A stretch of 64,000 nt of DNA from Onthophagus taurus (taxonomy: Eukaryota; Arthropoda; Insecta; Coleoptera; Scarabaeidae): the NCBI RefSeq assembly GCF_036711975.1, contig NC_091976.1, forward strand, positions 27,528,001 through 27,592,000, read 5' to 3'. The translations under genes were made by a program, and so were the position numbers. This document shows, piece after piece, positions 55,701 through 64,000 of this stretch (its first letter is position 1; every line of letters starts with the position of its first letter). The notes below the pieces were generated by a model that saw only the letters and a list, made by a program, of their open reading frames with translations, searched no databases and was not told the DNA's origin.

Positions 55701-57358
55701 TGATTATTGACGTATATTCCAGCATTATTTAGACATTCCTTGCCACACGCAATTCGTTCCAACTTTCTTTTAAAGTTTCTAATCATAACGATTATTTGTT
55801 GTATGTATAAATGTATAGTTGCCTAATATTTCATCATCCTATATAATAGGACAAAGATAGAAGTCACTTGTTACTACTTGGTACATAGTTTTATTATTAA
55901 TTTTTAAATTAAATACAAATCGGTTGGAAAGAAGGAATTTAGAGACTCAAAATTGCAATCTAAATCCCCTCACAAAAAAGTTGCGTCATTAATTACATAC
56001 ATAACAATTTTAAAAATCCATTTTATAATTACCCATAAAAAACCCGATTTCATAATCAGTTTTATTTTTTATTAACACCTAATAATTATTATTACCAATT
56101 TCCGGGAAACGTTTAAGCTTTTTTTATTATTATTAATACGCAACAAATTATCGATAATCAAGTACAACCCGAGTACTCACCATAAAATCCTTCTATAGAC
56201 ACACGATCATATCGAATCGAATATTCGAGATTTAATCAACGCGCATTTATGACACGCAGTTTGCTTTAATATTATTTACTCTAATTATAATCCGCTAACT
56301 ATCCGTGTCCCCTAACATTCGATAATCTCGCACCATTAACTAACTCTATAAACACTCATTGAGGAAGTTCTACTCTCAAGGCTAAGAATATAAAAGGTCA
56401 CTGTTAAGGATGAAAATGATCTCACTTTCATAAATGCATAATAATATCATTTATAACCTCTACAGAGTGGTTAAAACTTTCAAATCAAAAAAAAATATAT
56501 ATATAGATACAGGGTGATTCTCAACGTATACGCAAAAACTTAGGAATTTATTCATCATGACAAATAATGATTAGGAGGTGAAAAAAATAAGTGTTAAAAG
56601 TTGTTTCTTATATTTTTTTATACACAATTGAGTTCATTGAATCTATGATCTCCCATTAGAGCAGGCTAAGCCAGGGTGTTGGCGGATTTTTTGGGTAAGA
56701 ACATGTATAGGATTGGCAATCCTTGCTCAGTATTAACTTCGATGGCATACACTATGTGACCCCAATAATAAAAATTAGGAGGATTGAAGGAAGCACCTTA
56801 TCTAGATGTCGCCACATATACTTTTATTACAATTTTTTCACGTATTAGTAATTATTTGTCATGAGGAAATAGGTTGAGAATCACCCTGTATATACTTTAT
56901 CTAAAAATAATAATTAATTTATTCTTTTATAAACAATCAATTTTTAATATTTCAAAAATTATTAACAACATAATCCTTTTTTCATTATAAATCAGATAAA
57001 ACCTAATAAAAATATTCTAAACAAGATTAAAAATAGCTTAGTGATACTCAAAAAAAAAAAAAAACTTTCAAACTCACCTAAATTTATGTGTATGATGGGA
57101 TAAAGCACTTTTCTTAAATTGTTCCTCTAAAATTTCCGAATCGAACATAGGATCCCACCAAGATTTCCTTGCGGCTCTTTCAAAAGGAACAGGAATACAC
57201 CCACCCCAACAACCCGATTTTTGTGATAACTGCGCCAAATAAAGCTGGACTTCGTGCGAACACTGTGCTGCATCTTCATCGTGATATTCATTTAAATTTT
57301 GCGAATCGGACGTTGTGTAACTAAACGAAGAGACCCTTTTCTCGGCAGTCGCGCTCAT
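43746..57358 (-). CDS. ADCY9: Adenylyl cyclase type 9 (ADCY9 / Ac13E group), complete, four exons
   Basis: Exons on the - strand are 57358-57078, 52070-49910, 45666-45613 and 45341-43746, giving 1363 residues (human ADCY9 1353). Phases are 2, 0 and 0; the first joint splits Arg (AG|A). The 54-bp third exon encodes 18 residues in C1b. Exon 1 has the AC9-like cytoplasmic start (FERAARKSWWDPMFDS). Exon 2 holds six membrane helices and C1a: LFADIVGFTKMS with a metal Asp near 350, GDCYYC with the second Asp near 394, and FKFDVWSNDV. Exon 4 holds the second helix set and C2a: KIKTIG, YDIWGDAVNIASRMDSTG with the Asp, Asn and Arg needed for ATP binding. It should make cAMP at the plasma membrane under Gs control. 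At the two positions that make mammalian AC9 forskolin-insensitive it has Leu1199 and Ser1229, as in forskolin-sensitive isoforms. The introns contain many transposon remnants. Confidence 0.95.
45955..46680 (+). mobile_element. LINE (RTE/jockey-type) reverse transcriptase fragment in cyclase intron 2
   Basis: On the + strand, KLENFGDKELKIICYAEDVL (YAED in place of YADD) at about 46106-46160 is followed by VMSFKYLGVASE at 46305-46335 and GRPPIRWHKSW near 46620, in the order expected for LINE C-terminal regions. Heavily decayed and opposite to the host gene. Confidence 0.6.
46690..47860. other. Cyclase intron 2, unassigned AT-rich DNA
   Basis: No supported gene. Parts may belong to the Tigger-like element that follows, but I could not confirm this. 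Confidence 0.3.
47870..48290 (+). mobile_element. Tigger/pogo-like transposase C-terminal remnant
   Basis: The + frame at 47875-48123 ends DLWHDITKSLISAWKKLV. Tigger-type transposases close their DDE domain with an aromatic residue then xxxxLxxAWKKLW, which fits. The acidic, Cys/Asp-rich residues after the stop (CDEIENE) also fit. Upstream catalytic Asps are not visible. Confidence 0.5.
48845..49360. repeat. Hairpin-satellite family, cluster in cyclase intron 2
   Basis: Hairpins near 48970-49020, 49090-49137 and 49275-49322, plus a decayed one at 48850-48890, with AACTAGAAACATT(C/G)GG and TTCTAGGTCTAGTGTTAG spacers. Two copies of TTTTAGTGCAATAAAAATAT lie in the spacers. The arms match those in the cyclin D intron 35 kb away. 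Confidence 0.9.
49361..49909. other. Cyclase intron 2, no feature seen
   Basis: AT-rich DNA running up to the exon 2 donor (CAG|GTAAG at 49910). Confidence 0.4.
52071..53215. other. Cyclase intron 1, proximal part, no feature assigned
   Basis: AT-rich sequence after the exon 2 acceptor (ATCAACAG). A repeat-like piece at 52900-53200 could not be placed. Confidence 0.35.
53222..53262 (+). repeat. CCCAA-rich island
   Basis: CCAACCCTGAGTCCAACCCAACCCAACCC, next to a LINE fragment that begins about 10 bp later. Confidence 0.65.
53270..53795 (+). mobile_element. Two copies of a LINE C-terminal fragment with (ATT)n tail between them
   Basis: IYTAVIEPLLINANES then NRRVI at 53285-53370, and YGNESWTSNRRVINRVNAVQ at 53641-53710, are the same region (YGxExW motif after reverse transcriptase). 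The first copy runs into a 3' tail with AATAAAGATTATTATTATTA at 53617-53638 that abuts the second copy, as expected if one inserted into the other. Confidence 0.6.
54247..55690 (+). mobile_element. Penelope-like retroelement remnant with GIY-YIG domain
   Basis: Ordered pieces on the + strand: EEIICAMEAAICRISAMKA (about 54400-54455), IIVLPDKENATVVIDGKEY (about 54555-54610, the ADKGNATV block), MDDTFMIWQHGKQRLQEF (about 55034-55085, the [YF]xDD active site), LPFLDVERLVIRK, and GIYRLPYSYVGQTKRNIECR (about 55400-55455), which is the GIY-YIG endonuclease start. Downstream residues of the nuclease are out of frame. This order is specific to Penelope-like elements. Stops and shifts make it inactive. 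It lies antisense inside cyclase intron 1. Confidence 0.85.
55700..56500. other. Cyclase intron 1, AT-rich, no feature seen
   Basis: No gene or clear repeat recognised on either strand. Confidence 0.4.
56510..56888. mobile_element. 379-bp mariner/Tc1-type MITE with TA duplication
   Basis: CAGGGTGATTCTCAAC at 56510 and GTTGAGAATCACCCTG ending at 56888 are perfect 16-bp inverted repeats flanked by TA on both sides (56508-56509, 56889-56890). CAGGGTG ends with a TA duplication are typical of insect mariner-like MITEs. No coding capacity. Confidence 0.9.
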
Positions 57359-58780
57359 TTCCCCCGCGTTATCGCCGTTTAATTAAGGCGCGAACATTCC
57401 GCGTGCTGTCCTCTTATCTATATAGATGGGAGTATATTAGCCGTGATTGTAGGGACCACTGCAACAAATCAGATAACACCAATCCCAAAAACAGCAAAAG
57501 AAACGAATTTTTTTTTCTCGATTCTTTTTTATTACATTCTTTTTTTGTGGGGGGCGGTGGTTACCTTCACTTAATTCTTGGTGAATTGATTCGCGCGATC
57601 TCGTTTTCGATACAGGTGACGAAAAGAACCCTTCAGAAGAGTCGATGGTGATGTTTGCACTGTTAATGGTACTTCCATTAAGATGATAAACTATTTAATG
57701 GTCATATGTGAGGTTTAGGTTTTTGGGATTTATATGTGATTCGTGATAAAATTTTTCGTGACATGATTCCGTTAGCGTTTAGAACGTTTTCGCGACTTTT
57801 ACACGACTGCGTCAACTTGACGTATGACAGATTTTAAATCCCCACCAACGTTTTTTGTTTGTACATATTAACGTTGGTATAACGATGATCAAAAGTTTTC
57901 GTTTATTTCTTTTTCTACATACAATGTATTATAAAATTATCGATTATAATATAATATAATTCAATAAATTATAATTGGTTATTTACGAAAACAAATATAT
58001 CATTTTTTTAACTACAAATTCAAGAATATTAACAATACCAACATTTAATAACAAAATATTAAAAAATGAAATATTAACTTATGTTGTTACTGACCTTTAA
58101 GAAAAGTAAGAAACTAACTTACAGTTTTAAGATATAAATTAAGTTATTTCCCTTAAAAACAATTTATTTATACATTTATTTTTATTTAATACATTTTGAC
58201 AGTTATAGTTGTGCGCCATCTTTTATCTACAAAGAAAAGCTAAAAATATGTATGTTTTTAATTTATGAATATCACTTATTCTCCGAATATACAACAATAT
58301 TAACGAAGAAAAATATGAAATTTTTAAGGTAAATATTACTATTAAATTAGTTCTCCATAAAATGATATAAGCTCGAAGTAGGTATATAAAGTACAGCAAA
58401 AGACATCGTTTTACATACATTAAGACTATTTTTAGTATTATGTGTGTAATGTGTATGTAAGCATGTATGTAAACACGATAACTCAAATATGCAATTAACT
58501 GCTGTGCCGAAATTTCGTTTATGGCTACTATCAACCGGAAATTTGCTTTAATATTGTCTTTGTCTTTATAATTATGATAAACATTGATAATGTATTCGAA
58601 TTCATTCTTCGTTGCAATTTATTCCCTCATTTATCGATGTACAGTTTGTAACTGTTGTAAAAATAAGAAATAAGTTTTGTGGGATGTTTTGTCGTTTTTT
58701 AAATCTTCGATTCTATTCAAAAAGATCTGTTAAATGAGCTAAAAAATAAATTTTAAGGAGCATTGGAATTATACAAATTC
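57359..58780. other. Adenylyl cyclase upstream region, presumed promoter, then spacer
   Basis: Cyclase exon 1 starts at 57358 on the - strand, so its 5' UTR and promoter lie here. A G-rich run (GGGGGGCGGTGG) is at about 57549. The part beyond 57900 is AT-rich with no gene. AGATGGCGC (- strand) occurs at 58213. Confidence 0.4.
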
Positions 58781-58959
58781 AGAGAATGTGGAAAGAAACT
58801 GGCAGCCTAGTTATTATTTGCCCAGTATTGATCTTGTCTACAATTATTGAGTTATTAATGACTAGGCTCCACACACGAAGTTACTCAACAGTAATCAAAA
58901 GTTGCAATTTGTTCAGTTTAGTCGTGAAGGTAGTTCCAGCAACGATGAAACCATCACGA

Positions 58960-59180
58960 CATATTATATTAGAAGGAGAAGAATGAACAGAAGACAGGAA
59001 CAGTTCTGAGTCCATAGTATATTTGTTGCTGCACAGGATCTCGAAATTTCGGATGCTAAGTTTGGAGCATTCTACAGAATGTCCAAAGAAAGTTATTTGG
59101 AACTGGTAAGATTAGTCTCCCCTACGATTCCATCGAAACAGAATACTATAATGAGGATGTTTGTCGAAGCTGCGAAAAGA
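58960..59180 (+). mobile_element. PIF/Harbinger-like transposase N-terminal remnant
   Basis: FGAFYRMSKESYLELVRLVS then PTIPSKQ (about 59060-59135) matches the FRMSxESFxxL block near the start of Harbinger transposases. The frame breaks on both sides; LINE sequence follows at 59190. Confidence 0.55.
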
Positions 59181-59189
59181 GTATCTTGA

Positions 59190-60960
59190 CCCAACTCAAT
59201 CCAACCCTTACAGGGGAAAAGCTCTGCCAGCCTATTCGGGCGCCCGGCTTCAATTCAGCTCCACACTTCAAAATATCACAGCTCCATCCTCATCAGCCTT
59301 TCCTCTTTCTCTTTCATCTCTACTACTCTTCTTATATATCTCTCAACAACCTTCCAGTATTCTACTTTTTCAAGCATTATATTGACGTAGCTCTCTGGTG
59401 TAATTGTTTTTTCAATCCTTCCTGTTACCTCCTTTCCCTCCTATCTCCATCTCATACACGTCAAAAAGGTATGTATCACGTCGTCCACCCTACTCTCGCA
59501 ATACACGCACATCTCGTGCTCGGTCCTCTTGTATTTAACTGTGTTAACTTAGCTATAAGTTTCATTGTCCAGTTTGCTTTACCATTGTTTTCCGATCATC
59601 TGGATTCCCATTCCTCCATTACTTCTATTGTGACTTCGCGTTTGTCAGTCAGCACTAAATTTTTTCTTTTTGCTATTACAAATAGTGCTTCGGTGGATAC
59701 CGTCCTATACGAACTGGTCACTCTAATCAAGATCTTTCTTTGGATTCTGCTAAGTTTGTCCTCCAGTTTTTTGGTTTCAAAAGCCTCAGACCACGTCTTA
59801 CATCCATACAGTATTTGGGAGTAAATAACCGAACCGATTTATTTCCTCTTTTCTTCTGAACTCAATCCAACTCAACCTTTTTTCTTTAGTAGTGTTTTAT
59901 AGTGTGGGGTTGGAGCTCTAACATGAGTCACCGCAGATGGGCCGGAATACGCTTACGTGTTTTGAACTTCAGTCCATCGCTGTATCTTCTCTCTTCCTTG
60001 GTACTACGCCAAGATAGGTGTTGAACTCGCAACAAATAAACCTTATTAACTTTTTGGTCTTTCATTTATTCTTATTACGTTAGGAGGGGGGCTGGAGCTT
60101 TCTCTTTCCCTTCTGAGGATCCTTCTGACGTTCCGCAAAATCGGGCCTAATATTGACCCCTGCGGCACTCCCCTAGTGATGTGATACCTCCCTCCGTTGT
60201 ATACGACGTATCTGTTGTTCAGGTATCCCTTCATACATCTGATTAGGTGTTCTGATAATCCCCTCTCTTTCATACTCTGTATTATCTGTGGCCATGGCAC
60301 AGATCCAAATGCGTTTCGTACGTCCAAAGTGGCTAGCATACATTTTTTCTTTTTGCCACTTCTAAATCTTTCCAGATCCCTTGCCTTTTGCAACACCTCA
60401 TCAATCGCCTGTGTGGTTGATCTTCCTTTCACAAAGCCATGTTCTTTAGAGAGTCCTCCCACTTTTTCCAGCTTCTCCATTATTCTCTCCTTCGCTTTCT
60501 TTTCTGGGTTTTTGTTTTTTTCTGACAACTCCAGAATTCCCTCTTTCCATATCTTTGGGAATCTACAATCATTTAGTAATCTGTTCTACATTTCAGCCAC
60601 TTTCGCCGCATCTGCCATCACCGTGTCTTTCACTATTGCCGCCGTAATTCCGTCCGTCTCAGGCGCTTTGCCATTTCTAAGGCTTCCTGCCAGTTTCAAA
60701 ATTTCCGCCTCAGATACTTCTCTACTCATTGCCTCTCCCCCATGTATCCCTTCCTCTTCTTCATCTATCATTTCTGCCTCCGGGAACAGTTCTTTTAGTA
60801 CTAGTTTAATTTCTTCCTCTTGTAAGACTATCTTGGGGGTATTCTTTGTCCCCTCGCACATCTTTCGATTGGCCTCCCTTTTAGCTCTCTTTATCTCTCG
60901 CCTCAATACCCTTCTGGCCTCTTCATAATCCTCTCTTGCTTTTCTCTTTTCCATCTCATT
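59190..60960 (-). mobile_element. R1-clade-like LINE, decayed ORF2
   Basis: On the - strand from high to low coordinates: a basic linker (60954-60850), LAGSLRNGKAPETDGITAAI (about 60700-60640), an in-frame stop at AEM, then (60528-60046) GFVKGRSTTQAIDEVLQKA, MLATLDVRNAFGSVPWPQI, and RGVPQGSILGPILRN (QG block intact). About 15 residues before GGLSKEHGF are missing. After a break at 59860-60045 come RIQRKILIRVTSSYRTVSTE (about 59750-59690) and a Cys/His knuckle CVYCESRVDDVIHTFLTC near 59510-59455, then TPESYVNIMLEKVEYW. The catalytic YADD region is not visible. Inactive. Confidence 0.85.
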
Positions 60961-61129
60961 TTCATTCTTTCTATTTTCCCCTCGAAATCACGCGTCTGCA
61001 TTTATTGGCCTTCTCTTTAGCTTATCCCTCTCCTCGATCCACAAGTAGATCCTGCTCGGTCTAATATTTGTGCTCCTCCTTTTCCCATAGACTTTATTAC
61101 ATGTATTTGTTATAATTTCAGTCAGGCTT

Positions 61130-61172
61130 TCTGCCAACCCAACCCAACACAACTCAGTCCAACCCAACCCAA
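61130..61172 (+). repeat. CCCAA-rich island
   Basis: CCAACCCAACCCAACACAAC followed by a second CCAACCCAACCCAACC run, between two LINE fragments. The reverse complement is a GGTTGGGTTGGG tract. Confidence 0.75.
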
Positions 61173-61189
61173 CCTTGTATTTATTTTTT

Positions 61190-61770
61190 TTTTTAACAAA
61201 GTTGGGGAAAAATCTGCAAACAGACTCTCGTCCTTGGGTGTTGGCCGGCCGGGTACTGTGGGGATGAGGTTTAGCCTCGACCCACTAAAGAATTCTTTCT
61301 AAAGACCCTTCTTTCCTAGTCTTGTCTCTTTTCGGAACAGCTTGTGCATAACAGCTCCTTGCGCATAACTTTAGAACAGCTCCTTCACTGAAGATACTCG
61401 GCTTCATGCTTTCTTCTAAGCTTTCCCGTTCTACTGATCGTATCATCTTTGTCTTAGGTGCCCCTCTTGTTCACCATTTCACATAACTGGAAACAAAATA
61501 TTCCTTTTCCTCTCACATTTTTCCATCATTCCATGTTTCTTAAGTTGCCCTAGCTGGGGTTACTTCCTCTTCTAGGTCCTTCCCTCCCCCCTCTTTTTTC
61601 TCTTCTCTTCTATTTCTTCCTCGTCTCCTGCCAGCAGTTCTGCTAGTATGGAAATTCGTATTCTTCTTCCAGTCTTTGCCTTCGTATCTTTACGGTCTCC
61701 CTCAAATTTGTGGCATTCAAAAAATGTGTGGCTTAGCGTGTTCTGTATTTTACGTCCAAACGAGCAGTGA
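61190..61770 (-). mobile_element. Second LINE C-terminal fragment
   Basis: On the - strand, QNTLSHTFFECHKFEGDRK (about 61730-61680), then an Arg/Glu-rich stretch with LAELLAGDEEEIEEK, resembles the HTFFEC end of R1-type ORF2 proteins. It belongs to a different copy or subfamily from 59190-60960. Frames decay below 61550. Confidence 0.55.
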
Positions 61771-61774
61771 TCAG

Positions 61775-61806
61775 TCTAACCCAACCCAAGCTAATCTAAC
61801 CCAACC
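61775..61806 (+). repeat. CCCAA-rich island
   Basis: TCTAACCCAACCCAAG...CTAACCCAACCC at the edge of the LINE fragment just before it. Confidence 0.65.
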
Positions 61807-63286
61807 CTGTTTTAAAAACTAAACAGTTTTACAAAACCTGGAAGCTGAAAATTATATTAAATCGCTTTTTTTTCCACTTCTTCCACGAACAAAAGGTTGA
61901 GTTGTTGGTCACTCATCCTGCTGTGATGTCCTATTTGATTACATAGGAAGTGATTCAAAGTAAACTAGTTAAACTTGCGTCACTGATCAGTTCCTTATCA
62001 GGAGCTCCGTGTGAAAACTGAATCTAGCAGCGTTAGCCACAAAGATTTGTCGAATTTTTTGCTGCATACAACCAGTTTAAGTTTATTCCTCCAATTGTGA
62101 CACCTCTATTATATAAATGAAATAAGTCATAAGATTATGAATGTTAGATTTACTGATAAAATTCTTTTCCACATTTTTATTCGTACTGAGTTAATATAGT
62201 GACAATCAAAATATTTTTTATCTTCATTTTTATTAAAAAAACCAAGAAAGCTGAGTTTAGGTTACCTTGGTTAATTTAATTAATTAAATATTTATTTAAG
62301 TTGATTAAAGGTAAATATAAAAGCTTGTTGTTTTCTATTGTTGAAATATTTTAAAGTAAATAATAAAATATTTCCATTTAAGAATGTTTAAAATAAATAA
62401 ATCTAATAATTTTGTATTAATAACGGTAGATTGAGTGATGTTTAAAAAGTTGATTAGCTTTAAATTTAGCCTAATTAAATTAATACTTTGGTGATAATTA
62501 ATAGATTTGTCAAAACATGTTTCGATTTTCCCCATTTATTTTTCTTGGAAAATTTAGATAAATACAAAAAAGTTGTTATAACACGTGTTATAAAACACTA
62601 ATTTGTTATCTAAACGTGTCATTTTTTTTGATGAACCTTATACAGAAACCAGACACTTATTCATCCTATCAAGAATATAAATTATACTTAACGACATTAT
62701 TGTAAACATTAACTCGAAAACGTGAAAATATGCGGGTTCTATCTAGAATTTTAACGGGATTTTGTCGATGATTCATAAATCTATAATTAAAGAAAATAAT
62801 TTCGCTTTGTACTTCCCAAAAAAATACTTCTCAAGGAATTATTTAAAAAACAAGTCTTGAGGTTCTTTAAAACAAAAAATTAAGATAACCCATTTTTTAT
62901 TTACAGAATATTGTACACAAAAAAAACTCGATAAATATTTACCTTACGTTTATTAAAACAAAAATAAATGCCTTTCCCAAGGTAGTCTCGGCTTTAATCA
63001 TCATATTTTTAATTTTCTCGAAACGGGGCGCCTTTTTTATTTTTTTTTATTTTGAGAAGAATAAAAATTGCCTCGTTTCTCCTAAAACCTATTTTTACAG
63101 CACTTTATCTCGCTTATCGCTTAATAATTTTACAAATTTATAACCATACAATCGTAAATTAATTAAGAAACATCACAAAAACGGATTACTTTCACAATAA
63201 CAAAAAGTTATAAAACGAATTAAAAACTATAATATTATTCTTTTGAAGTTAGGCACATAGTTGTATTTGTATAAAGTCGAAATTGA
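61807..63286. other. AT-rich spacer and 3' UTR of the coiled-coil gene
   Basis: No gene seen. The - strand gene ending at 63287 should have its 3' UTR in the right part. Confidence 0.4.
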
Positions 63287-64000
63287 CTAAATATCATCCA
63301 CTTTTGGTGTGCTACGACCCCATAACCAATTTAATAGTACTTTTGATGGACTTTGAACATCTCGAGCTAAAAAAAAAAAATAATTATTATCATTAATTTA
63401 TCTGTGGATAATTTAATCGCTTCATCATCATGATTTTACTATTTTATACATAAAATAAATACTTACATAACGTATAATTTGCATCTAAAAGTCTAGCTGC
63501 AGCTTCTGGTGGAAGTTTAGAAGCTTCATCTCTATGTTGTTGCATGATGGACATTTGTTGATATCTCCTTCTTTCTTTTTCATCCAAAACCGATTTATCT
63601 TTACTATAACTCAACGTTTTTAATTCGGATAACTTTGAATTTAAAGGATTAACATTTTCGACATCTTGAACAATATTAACATCTCTTTGCGTTGAATCCA
63701 AAGTGGTTAGTGAAGTACTCGTTTCCGCTTCATCTTGATGAAATTTAACCCTTAATTGTTCCCGCTCTCGAAGCGCGTTCGAAAGTTTTAATTGTAAAGT
63801 ATCTCGTTCTTCTAAAAGTCGCATTAATTCATCGGTTAATTCTTCACAACGAACATCTCTTTGGTGTAACATATAAAGCGCCAAATCAAGTTCGGCTCGA
63901 CTAACGAGTTGATTTAAATCATCCGAATCTGAAAGTGTTGATTCAATTTGTGGTTGTTGTTGTATTATTGGTTGATTTGTTGATGATGTGTGTGATAAAT
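63287..64000 (-). CDS. Long coiled-coil protein, last two exons (5'-partial); golgin/lava-lamp- or AKAP9-like
   Basis: The penultimate exon runs from beyond 64000 to 63467 with a GTAAGT donor; the last is 63366-63287, with a split Ser codon (T|CT) and TAG at 63287-63289. The visible part has a Gln/Ser-rich linker, then a helix (LDLALYMLHQRDVRCEELTD, LLEERDTLQLKLSNALRERE) with heptad character, a low-complexity stretch, a second helix, PPEAAARLLDANYTLS, and the C-terminus RDVQSPSKVLLNWLWGRSTP...DDI. The Trp-rich end is unusual for a coiled coil and probably a conserved binding site. I believe this C-terminus is conserved among insects in large Golgi or centrosome coiled-coil proteins, but I cannot fix which. 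Most of the gene lies to the right of the window. Confidence 0.8.

Noticed and set aside
59186..59824. 212-codon frame on the + strand
   Set aside because: Antisense shadow of the LINE C-terminal region (Cys/His knuckle on the - strand).
60197..60928. 243-codon frame on the + strand, hydrophobic
   Set aside because: Antisense shadow of R1-like LINE coding sequence, which carries clear reverse transcriptase motifs on the - strand.

Overview
The window looks like insect nuclear DNA, most likely from a beetle (inference). The genes have short spliced introns, intergenic DNA is AT-rich, and repeats are dense and layered. No prokaryotic, organellar or viral gene set is present, and I found no tRNA or rRNA gene. 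Six protein-coding genes are supported. (1) On the + strand, at 1-4791, is the 3' part of a gene with an MGA-type cysteine domain. (2) On the - strand, at 8039-20984, is a complete four-exon D-type cyclin. (3) On the + strand, at 24114-24881, is a single-exon type I membrane protein I do not recognise. (4) On the - strand, at 29185-30371, is a three-exon FAXDC2-like membrane fatty acid/sterol hydroxylase. (5) On the - strand, at 43746-57358, is a four-exon type 9 adenylyl cyclase. (6) On the - strand, at 63287-64000, are the last two exons of a long coiled-coil protein. Exon joints were set by matching donor and acceptor sites, codon phase and family conservation.

Region by region: 4.8-8.0 kb holds 3' flanks and two short inverted-repeat elements. 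The 9.96-kb third intron of cyclin D (8347-18305) holds hairpin-satellite DNA, a Harbinger-like MITE, a higher-order palindrome array (12.6-14.25 kb) inside a direct duplication, a LINE fragment and seven full copies of a strict 173-bp tandem repeat. The 21.0-24.1 kb stretch carries a Tigger-like transposase remnant and a duplicated block with four CTCF-core-like motifs in one orientation. The 25.4-28.4 kb stretch holds two copies of one LINE on the - strand, one interrupted by a 41-bp-multiple minisatellite. The 30.5-43.7 kb stretch holds Tc1 modules, tandem duplications and a CR1-like LINE nested between inverted repeats. The adenylyl cyclase introns contain LINE, Tigger-like and Penelope-like (GIY-YIG) remnants, another hairpin cluster and a mariner-type MITE. 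The 58.8-61.8 kb stretch is a Harbinger fragment and R1-like LINE debris.

The genes do not form an operon-like pathway: they are ordinary neighbours (cell-cycle entry, cAMP signalling, lipid hydroxylation, transcriptional regulation). The most unusual thread is a dispersed hairpin family (core GGGTTTAGCC...GGCTAAACCC with TTCTAGTTCTAG-type flanks). It recurs in at least nine places, forms a four-unit higher-order repeat in the cyclin D intron, and caps or abuts several other repeats. It is my best candidate for something undescribed.
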